Notes under the pieces: model-generated
The model's database searches: none
Seen by the model: the letters and a program-made list of their open reading frames with translations, nothing else
Told to the model about the DNA's origin: nothing
Shown here: positions 13,419-19,012 of the stretch, piece after piece
Layout: each line of letters opens with the position of its first letter
Position numbering within the stretch: position 1 is the first letter of the stretch
Made by a program: the position numbers and the translations under genes
From: Actinomycetes bacterium
Lineage (GTDB): Bacteria; Actinomycetota; Actinomycetes; Propionibacteriales; Propionibacteriaceae
Direction: 5' to 3'
Length of the DNA: 19,012 nucleotides
NCBI GenBank assembly: GCA_023460935.1
Contig: JAEWOI010000046.1
Coordinates: 1 to 19,012, forward strand

Positions 13419-14525
13419 ATGCGCAAATTGGTTGCCTTCGCAGCCACGGCGGCACTGGCGCTGACCGTGACTGCCTGCGGCCAGAACGCCGGTCCCGCAG
13501 CTTCCGGCTCTGCCTCCGGCAGCGCCGCGGCGGAGAAGGGCACGATCGGCGTCGCCATGCCGACCAAGACCTCCGAGCGGTGGATCAAGGACGGCGACTT
13601 CCTCAAGCAGACCCTTGAGGCTGCCGGTTACACCGTGAACCTGCAGTACGCCAACGACGACATCCCGACCCAGGTGACCCAGGTCTCCGACATGGTCACG
13701 AAGAAGAACCAGCTGATGGTGATCGCGGCCATCGACGGCGTGGCCCTCAAGGGTGCGCTCGCCGACGCCAAGGAGGCCGGCATCCCGGTCATCGCCTACG
13801 ACCGGCTCCTGCGCGAGACCGACGCGGTCAGCTACTACACCACGTTCGACAACTTCAAGGTCGGCGTGCAGCAGGGCACCTCGCTGCTGGCCGGCCTGGA
13901 GGCCTCCGGCACCAAGTCGCCGTGGAACGTCGAGCTGTTCGCCGGCTCCGCCGACGACAACAACGCGAAGTTCTTCTTCGACGGCGCGATGAGCGTCCTG
14001 CAGCCGAAGATCGACGACGGCACCCTGAAGATCGTCTCCGGCGAGACCGACTTCAACAAGGTGACCACCCTGCGTTGGGACGCCGGCGTTGCGAAGAAGC
14101 GCATGGAGAACCTGATCACCAAGTCGTACTCCGACAAGGACATCCACGGCGTGCTCGCGCCCTACGACGGCATCTCCCGCGGCATCATCGCGGCCCTGAA
14201 GGCCAACGGCTACGGCTCCGGCGACAAGGCCATGCCGATCGTCACCGGGCAGGACGCCGAGCTGGAGAGCGTGAAGATGATCCTCTCGGGCGAGCAGTAC
14301 TCGTCCATCTTCAAGGACACCCGTGAGCTGGCCAAGACCACCGCTGCCATGGTGCAGGAGGTCCTCGGTGGCGGCACGGTGACCGTCAACGACGAGAAGA
14401 CCTACGACAACGGCATCAAGGTCGTCCCGGCCATGCTGCTGGAGCCGGTCTCGATCGACAAGAGCAACGTCGTCGACATCCTGACCAAGGCCGAGTACTA
14501 CACCGAGGCCGAGATCAAGGGCTGA
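13419..14525 (+). CDS. chvE: ChvE-like sugar-binding lipoprotein of a CUT2 ABC importer
   Basis: The extracytoplasmic receptor that captures the sugar for the ATPase and permease encoded next. A signal sequence with hydrophobic core VAFAATAALALTVTA is followed by the lipobox VTAC, so Cys20 should be lipidated and anchored to the membrane. A Ser/Ala/Gly-rich linker leads to the periplasmic-binding-protein fold starting at GTIGVAMPTKTSERWIKDG. The pattern, including ANDDIPTQVTQVSDMV, PVIAYDRLL, APYDGISRGIIAAL and IVTGQDAELESV, is that of the ChvE/XylF branch. It has 368 residues. The arabinose genes directly upstream suggest L-arabinose as ligand, but ChvE-type receptors also bind galactose, glucose or xylose. 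GAAAGAGAG (13405-13413) is the RBS. A strong stem follows the gene. Confidence 0.9.
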   Translation: MRKLVAFAATAALALTVTACGQNAGPAASGSASGSAAAEKGTIGVAMPTKTSERWIKDGDFLKQTLEAAGYTVNLQYANDDIPTQVTQVSDMVTKKNQLMVIAAIDGVALKGALADAKEAGIPVIAYDRLLRETDAVSYYTTFDNFKVGVQQGTSLLAGLEASGTKSPWNVELFAGSADDNNAKFFFDGAMSVLQPKIDDGTLKIVSGETDFNKVTTLRWDAGVAKKRMENLITKSYSDKDIHGVLAPYDGISRGIIAALKANGYGSGDKAMPIVTGQDAELESVKMILSGEQYSSIFKDTRELAKTTAAMVQEVLGGGTVTVNDEKTYDNGIKVVPAMLLEPVSIDKSNVVDILTKAEYYTEAEIKG

Positions 14526-14540
14526 TCCGAGTAGCCGATC

Positions 14541-14575
14541 TCCGGGGGCGGGCGCATACTGCGTCCGTCCCCGGA
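14541..14575 (+). other. 16-bp intercistronic stem after the binding-protein gene
   Basis: TCCGGGGGCGGGCGCA (14541-14556) and TGCGTCCGTCCCCGGA (14560-14575) pair along all 16 positions (two G-U) with a 3-base loop, 15 bases after the stop. No T run follows. Such stems after binding-protein genes stabilise the upstream message or cause partial termination, giving more receptor than ATPase. Confidence 0.65.
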
Positions 14576-14635
14576 ACTGGCACCCCCGGGGGCGGGGAGT
14601 GACCGACTCAGGACGGACAAAGGGGTACCAAAGCA

Positions 14636-16168
14636 ATGGTCGACACGATTCTGTCGATGCGGAACATCACCAAGGAATTCCCGGGGGTGAAGGCCCTGGC
14701 GGACGTGAACCTCGAAGTGAAGCGTGGCGAGATCCACAGCATCTGCGGGGAGAACGGCGCCGGCAAGTCCACCCTGATGAAGGTGCTGTCCGGGGTCTAC
14801 CCGTACGGCACCTACGAGGGCGACATCTTCTTCGATGGCCAGGAGGTCAGGTTCCGGACCATCCGCGAGAGCGAGGAAGCCGGGATCGCGATCATCCACC
14901 AGGAGCTCGCGCTCATCCCGGAACTCACGATCACCGAGAACATGTTCCTCGGCAACGAGCAGGCCCGCGGCGGGGTGATCGACTGGCAGGAGGCCAACGC
15001 CCGAGCCCGCGCGCTGCTGGACCACGTCGGGCTGTCCGAGGACCCCGACGTCCAGATCAAGAACATCGGCATCGGCAAGCAGCAGCTCGTCGAGATCGCC
15101 AAGGCGCTCGGCAAGGACGTGAAGCTGCTGATCCTGGACGAGCCGACGGCCGCGCTGAACGACACCGACTCCAGGCACCTGCTGGGGCTGCTGAAGGAGC
15201 TCAAGGGCCGCGGCATCACCTGCATCATGATCAGCCACAAGCTGAACGAGATCGAGGCGATCTCCGACTCGATCACGATCATCCGCGACGGCCGGACCAT
15301 CGAGACCCTCGACATCACGCACGAAGGGGTGAACGAGGACCGGATCATCCGTGGCATGGTGGGCCGGGACCTCGAGCACCGCTACCCCGAGCACACCCCG
15401 AACATCGGCGACCTGCTGATGGACGTCCGGGACTGGACGGTCGCGCACCCCGATGACAGCGAGCGGCTGGTGGTCAAGGGCGCCAGCCTGCAGGTGCGGC
15501 GCGGCGAGATCGTCGGGCTGGCCGGGCTGATGGGTGCCGGGCGCACCGAGTTCGCCCGCAGCGTGTTCGGCCAGACCTACGGGGTCAAGATGTCCGGGCG
15601 GCTCTTCCTCAAGGGCAAGGAGGTCCACATCCGCAGCGTCCAGCAGGCCATCAACGCCGGGCTGGCCTACGTGACGGAGGACCGCAAGTCGCTCGGGCTG
15701 AACCTGCTGGACACCATCCGGGAGTCGATCACCTCAGCGGGGCTGCGCAAGATCCAGCAGTGGGGCGTGGTGGACGACAACGAGGAGATCGTCGCGGCCG
15801 AGCGGTACCGCGCGGCGATGCGGATCAAGACCCCGTCCATCGAGGAGGGGGTGAACAAGCTGTCCGGCGGCAACCAGCAGAAGGTGGTGCTGGGCAAGTG
15901 GCTGTTCACCGACCCGGAGGTGCTGATCCTGGACGAGCCGACCCGCGGCATCGACGTGGGCGCCAAGTACGAGATCTACGAACTCATCAACCAGATGGCC
16001 GACGCCGGCAAGGGCGTGCTGGTCATCTCCTCCGAGCTGCCCGAGCTGCTCGGCATCTGTGACCGTATCTACACGCTCAGCGCTGGCGTGATCACCGCAG
16101 ACCTGCCCAAGGAGCGGGCCGACCAGGAGATCCTCATGCGCTACATGACCCAACGAAAGGCAGACTGA
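14636..16168 (+). CDS. gguA: CUT2 sugar ABC transporter, double ATP-binding subunit (GguA/XylG-like)
   Basis: Drives sugar import by ATP hydrolysis at the inner face of the membrane. At 510 residues it contains two fused ABC domains. Domain 1: Walker A GENGAGKST (38-46), a degenerate signature IGIGKQQ (144-150) and Walker B LLILDEPT (164-171). Domain 2: degenerate Walker A GLAGLMGAGRT (294-304), lacking the P-loop Lys, intact signature LSGGNQQ (409-415) and Walker B VLILDEPTRGIDVG (from 429). This asymmetric pair is normal for CUT2 sugar importers (RbsA/XylG/MmsA), where the second site is expected to hydrolyse poorly. The RBS (AAAGGGG, 14618-14624) is somewhat distant from the ATG. The permease gene begins 2 bases after the stop. 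The gguA label rests on similarity to the GguAB-ChvE system. Confidence 0.92.
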   Translation: MVDTILSMRNITKEFPGVKALADVNLEVKRGEIHSICGENGAGKSTLMKVLSGVYPYGTYEGDIFFDGQEVRFRTIRESEEAGIAIIHQELALIPELTITENMFLGNEQARGGVIDWQEANARARALLDHVGLSEDPDVQIKNIGIGKQQLVEIAKALGKDVKLLILDEPTAALNDTDSRHLLGLLKELKGRGITCIMISHKLNEIEAISDSITIIRDGRTIETLDITHEGVNEDRIIRGMVGRDLEHRYPEHTPNIGDLLMDVRDWTVAHPDDSERLVVKGASLQVRRGEIVGLAGLMGAGRTEFARSVFGQTYGVKMSGRLFLKGKEVHIRSVQQAINAGLAYVTEDRKSLGLNLLDTIRESITSAGLRKIQQWGVVDDNEEIVAAERYRAAMRIKTPSIEEGVNKLSGGNQQKVVLGKWLFTDPEVLILDEPTRGIDVGAKYEIYELINQMADAGKGVLVISSELPELLGICDRIYTLSAGVITADLPKERADQEILMRYMTQRKAD

Positions 16169-16170
16169 CC

Positions 16171-17553
16171 ATGGCCGAACCGAAGGTGGCCACGCCGGCG
16201 CAGGCCCCTGCGCGCAGTGGCGGACGGCTGAAGGCGATGCTCTCCGGCAACGTCCGCCAGTACGGCATGATGATCGCCCTGCTGCTGCTGATGCTGCTGT
16301 TCACTTTCCTCACCGACGGGCTGTTCATGCAGCCGCGCAACATCACGCTGCTGCTGGTGCAGAACGGCTACGTGCTGATCCTCGCGATCGGCATGGTGAT
16401 GGTGATCATCGCCGGGCACATCGACCTCTCCGTCGGCTCGGTGTGTGCCTTCGTCGGGGCGACCGTGGCCCTGGCGATGCGCGACTGGGGCCTGCCCTGG
16501 TACGCCGCGATCCTGCTCGGCATCGCGATGGGGATACTGGTGGGTGCCTGGCAAGGCTTCTGGGTGGCCTACGTCGGCATTCCGGCGTTCATCGTCACCC
16601 TGGCCGGCATGCTGCTGTTCCGCGGCCTGGACCTGATGATCCTCGACGCCCAGTCGATCCCCGTCCCTGAGGAGTTCCAGGCGATCGCCAACGGCTACCT
16701 GCCGGCGGTGGGCCCGTACACGAACTACCACAACCTCACCCTGCTGCTCGCAGTGCTCGGCATGGGCGTGGTGATCTGGATGGAGATGCGGCGCCGCGCG
16801 GGGCTGCGCAAGCACAACATGAAGCTGCCCTCGATGGTGGCCTCGGTGGTGAAGATCGTGCTGTTCAGCACAGCGATCATCGTGTTCTCCCTGCTGCTGG
16901 CCTCCTACAAGGGTGTGCCGGTGGTCGGGCTGATCCTGCTCGGGCTGATCATCATCTACAGCTTCATCACCCAGAAGACCGTGTTCGGCCGGCACATCTA
17001 CGCCGTCGGCGGCAACCGGAACGCCGCGCGGCTGACCGGCGTCAACACCCGCTGGGTCGACTTCATGGTGATGGTGAACATGGCGGTGCTGGCCGGCGTC
17101 GCCGGCATGGTGTACACCGCCTACCTCAACGCTGCCAACCCGAAGGACGGCACCGGCTTCGAGCTGGACGCCATCGCAGCGGTGTTCATCGGTGGCGCGG
17201 CCGTCACCGGCGGCATCGGCACGGTGGTCGGCTCGATGATCGGTGGCCTGGTGATGGGCGTGCTGAACCTCGGCCTGGCCAACATGAGCGTCGACCAGAA
17301 CCTGATCCAGGTGATCAAGGGCCTCGTGCTGCTCGCGGCCGTGGCCTTCGACGTGCTGAGCAAGGTGCAGGGCCGGCCGAGCATCATCGGCATGATCCAG
17401 CGCGGGCTGCGCCGCAACGACACCAACATGCTGGAGGACCGCACCCCGGTGCGGGCCGACTCGGCAGCACCCACGACCGGCGTCAGCGACGTGTCGGCCA
17501 GCACCAGGACCGACCTCGAGCCGGACCTGATCAACAAGCCAGACGTGCACTGA
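16171..17553 (+). CDS. gguB: CUT2 sugar ABC transporter permease (GguB/XylH-like)
   Basis: The membrane channel of the sugar importer, presumably a homodimer. It has 460 residues and about ten hydrophobic segments; the first, MMIALLLLMLLFTFLTDGLF, starts near residue 33. Family motifs are clear: MVIIAGHIDLSVGSV in the second to third segment, YVGIPAFIVTLAGMLLFRG, the cytoplasmic loop VGGNRNAARLTGVN, which contacts the ATPase in this family, and AVFIGGAAVTGGIGTVVGSMIGG. A hydrophilic C-terminal tail of about 50 residues (RTPVRADSAAPTTG onward) is longer than the fold needs and has no recognisable motif. The large loop and extra segments between residues 160 and 260 fit the longer XylH/GguB type. 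ATG 16171 is 2 bases after the ATPase stop. A strong terminator ends the operon. Confidence 0.93.
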   Translation: MAEPKVATPAQAPARSGGRLKAMLSGNVRQYGMMIALLLLMLLFTFLTDGLFMQPRNITLLLVQNGYVLILAIGMVMVIIAGHIDLSVGSVCAFVGATVALAMRDWGLPWYAAILLGIAMGILVGAWQGFWVAYVGIPAFIVTLAGMLLFRGLDLMILDAQSIPVPEEFQAIANGYLPAVGPYTNYHNLTLLLAVLGMGVVIWMEMRRRAGLRKHNMKLPSMVASVVKIVLFSTAIIVFSLLLASYKGVPVVGLILLGLIIIYSFITQKTVFGRHIYAVGGNRNAARLTGVNTRWVDFMVMVNMAVLAGVAGMVYTAYLNAANPKDGTGFELDAIAAVFIGGAAVTGGIGTVVGSMIGGLVMGVLNLGLANMSVDQNLIQVIKGLVLLAAVAFDVLSKVQGRPSIIGMIQRGLRRNDTNMLEDRTPVRADSAAPTTGVSDVSASTRTDLEPDLINKPDVH

Positions 17554-17587
17554 CCCACAGGTCTGCCTGCCTTCGCTGCAGGTAGCG

Positions 17588-17618
17588 CGAAGCCCCGGCC
17601 CCCTGCGCCGGGGCTTCG
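17588..17618 (+). terminator. Rho-independent-type terminator after the arabinose operon
   Basis: CGAAGCCCCGGC (17588-17599) and GCCGGGGCTTCG (17607-17618) form a perfect 12-bp stem with a 7-base loop, followed by TGCTTTCC. It lies 35 bases past the permease stop. A weaker hairpin precedes it, pairing CTGCCTGC with GCAGGTAG. Confidence 0.85.
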
Positions 17619-17627
17619 TGCTTTCCG

Positions 17628-17633
17628 TAGCAT
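17628..17633 (+). promoter_or_regulatory. -10 box for the ABM-domain gene (leaderless start)
   Basis: TAGCAT (TANNNT) lies 7 bases before GTG 17641. The box includes the A and T of an upstream in-frame ATG at 17632, which argues against using that ATG as the start. Confidence 0.5.
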
Positions 17634-17640
17634 GAGGCCT

Positions 17641-17952
17641 GTGATGGCGATCAGCAGGTTCCGGGTGCCCGGCGACGCCGACGGCTTCGTGGCAGCGGCC
17701 CGGGCCGTGGTGGAGCGCTTCGCCGCCTCGGCCGGGTGCACCGGAGCCCGGCTCGTGCAGAACCTCGACGAGCCGGAGCTGTGGGCGATCGTGAGCAGCT
17801 GGGCGGACGTCGGTTCCTACCGCAGGGCGTTCAACGGGACCGAGGCGAAGCTGGTGCTGATCCCGCTGCTGAGCCTGGCGATCGACGAGCCCAGCGCTTA
17901 CGCCGAGCCCTCGACGGTGGGCGAGAACCGCCCGCGCGGAACGGTAGGCTGA
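17641..17952 (+). CDS. antibiotic-biosynthesis-monooxygenase-fold (ABM) small protein
   Basis: A protein of about 103 residues with the dimeric alpha-beta barrel pattern. A first strand MAISRFRVP is followed by a helix ADGFVAAARAVVERFAASAGC, strands ARLVQNLDEPELWAIVSSWADVGSYRRAF, and a second helix near LVLIPLLSLAID. The family includes small monooxygenases and heme-degrading proteins, but many members are unassigned, and no catalytic residue can be named here. GTG 17641 (or ATG 17644) is preferred over ATG 17632 because a TANNNT box overlaps 17632. The gene sits between the arabinose terminator and glyS. The glyS -10 box overlaps its stop codon, so the two are probably transcribed separately, with possible read-through. 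Confidence 0.75.
   Translation: MMAISRFRVPGDADGFVAAARAVVERFAASAGCTGARLVQNLDEPELWAIVSSWADVGSYRRAFNGTEAKLVLIPLLSLAIDEPSAYAEPSTVGENRPRGTVG
17945..17950 (+). promoter_or_regulatory. -10 box and 5' stem of the glyS message
   Basis: TAGGCT lies at the 3' end of the ABM gene. A start about 7 bases later would give a 5' leader of about 40 bases that opens with the hairpin GCTGCC (17957-17962)/GGCAGC (17968-17973) and carries GAGGGAG before the start. Unlike most promoters in this window, it does not give a leaderless message. Confidence 0.45.
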
Positions 17953-17996
17953 GCGGGCTGCCAGCCAGGCAGCATGTCGCAACGACGAGGGAGTTC

Positions 17997-19012
17997 ATGG
18001 TGGCCAGCCGCCTGGAGAATGTGATCAGCCTGACCAAGCGCCGCGGGTTCGTCTACCCGTGCGGCGAGATCTACGGCGGCACCCGGGCGGCCTGGGACTA
18101 CGGCCCCTTCGGCGTTGAGCTTAAGGAGAACATCAAGCGCCAGTGGTGGCGTTCGGTGGTGCAGGGCCGCGACGACGTCGTCGGGCTGGACTCCTCGATC
18201 ATCCTGCCCCGCCAGGTGTGGGTCGCCTCGGGGCACGTCGGGGTGTTCTCCGACCCGCTGACCGAGTGCCTGTCCTGCCACAAGCGGTTCCGCTCCGACC
18301 AGCTGGAGGAGGCGTTCGAGTTCAAGAAGGGACGCAAGCCGGCCGGCCTCGAGGAGATCAACTGCCCCGAGTGCGGCACGCTGGGCCGCTTCACCGAGCC
18401 GCGCGACTTCAACATGATGCTGAAGACCTACCTCGGCGTGATCGAGGACGAGTCGGGGCTGCACTACCTGCGTCCCGAGACCGCCCAGGGCATCTTCGTG
18501 AACTTCAAGAACGTCGAGGGCACGTCCCGGATGAAGGTGCCGTTCGGCATCGGCCAGGTCGGGAAGAGCTTCCGCAACGAGATCACGCCGGGCAACTTCA
18601 TCTTCCGCACCCGTGAGTTCGAGCAGATGGAGATGGAGTTCTTCGTCAAGCCCGGCACCGACGAGGAGTGGCACCAGCACTGGATCGACGCCCGCACCGA
18701 CTGGTACGTCGGCCTGGGCATCGAGCGCGACAACCTGCGGCTCTACGAACACCCCAAGGAGAAGCTCTCGCACTACTCCAAGCGGACCGTCGACATCGAG
18801 TACAACTTCGGCTTCACCGGCGGGGACGGCTGGGGCGAGCTGGAAGGCATTGCCAACCGCACCGACTTCGACCTCGGGACGCACTCCCAGCACTCCGGGA
18901 CCGACCTGTCGTACTTCGAGCAGGCCACCGGGGAGCGCTACCTGCCGTACGTGATCGAGCCGGCCGCCGGGCTGACCCGCTCGCTGATGGCGTTCCTCGT
19001 CGAGTCCTACAC
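17997..19012 (+). CDS. glyS: glycyl-tRNA synthetase, class II homodimeric type (3' end cut off by window)
   Basis: Attaches glycine to tRNA-Gly. The visible 338 residues are about three quarters of the usual ~460-residue bacterial/eukaryotic-type enzyme (single-chain alpha2, not the alpha2beta2 GlyQ/GlyS form). RGFVYPCGEIYGG (16-28) and YGPFGVELKENIKRQWW (35-51) form motif 1. A zinc-like pair Cys91-x2-Cys94 and Cys123-x2-Cys126 is present. RPETAQGIF (159-167) binds glycine and ATP. FRNEITPGNF (192-201) with RTREFEQMEMEFF is motif 2. ATG 17997 or GTG 18000 could be the start; GAGGGAG (17987-17993) has better spacing to the GTG. Motif 3 and the anticodon-binding domain lie beyond the window. 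Confidence 0.96.
   Translation, partial: MVASRLENVISLTKRRGFVYPCGEIYGGTRAAWDYGPFGVELKENIKRQWWRSVVQGRDDVVGLDSSIILPRQVWVASGHVGVFSDPLTECLSCHKRFRSDQLEEAFEFKKGRKPAGLEEINCPECGTLGRFTEPRDFNMMLKTYLGVIEDESGLHYLRPETAQGIFVNFKNVEGTSRMKVPFGIGQVGKSFRNEITPGNFIFRTREFEQMEMEFFVKPGTDEEWHQHWIDARTDWYVGLGIERDNLRLYEHPKEKLSHYSKRTVDIEYNFGFTGGDGWGELEGIANRTDFDLGTHSQHSGTDLSYFEQATGERYLPYVIEPAAGLTRSLMAFLVESY

Noticed and set aside
16141..17982. Very long open frame on the minus strand opposite the permease
   Set aside because: It is a high-GC shadow rich in His/Asp/Gly/Arg with no fold or motif. The plus-strand permease has clear CUT2 motifs and membrane segments.
1..19012. CRISPR array, tRNA/rRNA gene, IS element, phage or defence system
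   Set aside because: No regularly spaced repeats, cloverleaf, transposase, integrase or defence-type domain could be seen on either strand. The only repeats are the REP-like array, the hairpin insert and a 15-bp duplication.

Overview
The window is GC-rich DNA with strong G/C bias at third codon positions. Several start sites are GTG, and -10 boxes of the TANNNT type sit 6-7 bases before start codons. Together with DUF2630, LeuA with a leader, RecO/UppS/GlyS as neighbours and HAIR plus CIRCE heat-shock operators, this points to an actinobacterium (Actinomycetota), perhaps of the Propionibacteriaceae type. The family-level placement is inference. The DNA looks chromosomal: I see no integrase, transposase, phage gene or CRISPR array.

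Left part (1-5300). A truncated GNAT acetyltransferase and a DUF2630 protein run leftward. leuA (2-isopropylmalate synthase) runs rightward behind a 14-codon leucine-rich leader ORF and a switch of competing RNA stems that can hide the leuA ribosome binding site. Next comes a wrecked aminoglycoside/homoserine-type phosphotransferase gene with coding pieces in three frames and a palindrome-rich insert. argG of the long E. coli-like type follows. A 55-bp-period array of REP-like repeats separates argG from the convergent uppS.

Middle part (5301-8434). uppS (cis-prenyl transferase) runs leftward. An Hsp20 gene carries both a HAIR-type (HspR) and a perfect CIRCE (HrcA) operator. A leaderless aldo/keto reductase runs leftward. 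A SIMPL-domain (DUF541) protein is the second gene of the araB transcript.

Right part (8442-17553). This is an L-arabinose locus split by recO. A ribulokinase of the AraK-like FGGY type plus the SIMPL gene run leftward. recO sits alone on the plus strand. Then araD-araA and a ChvE/GguA/GguB-type CUT2 ABC importer (lipoprotein, double ATPase, permease) form one rightward transcript. Importer, isomerase, kinase and epimerase would together take L-arabinose to D-xylulose 5-phosphate. LacI-type palindromes sit at both arabinose promoters, but no regulator gene lies in the window. A strong terminator ends the operon. An antibiotic-biosynthesis-monooxygenase-fold protein and the 5' three quarters of glyS (glycyl-tRNA synthetase) finish the window.

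Most single genes are ordinary. The points worth a second look are regulatory and architectural: the leuA leader switch, the HAIR/CIRCE pair, widespread leaderless starts, recO embedded in the arabinose locus, a small ORF overlapping araD, SIMPL coupling to araB, the REP-like array, and the insertion-broken phosphotransferase. I did not find a clearly new defence or mobile system.
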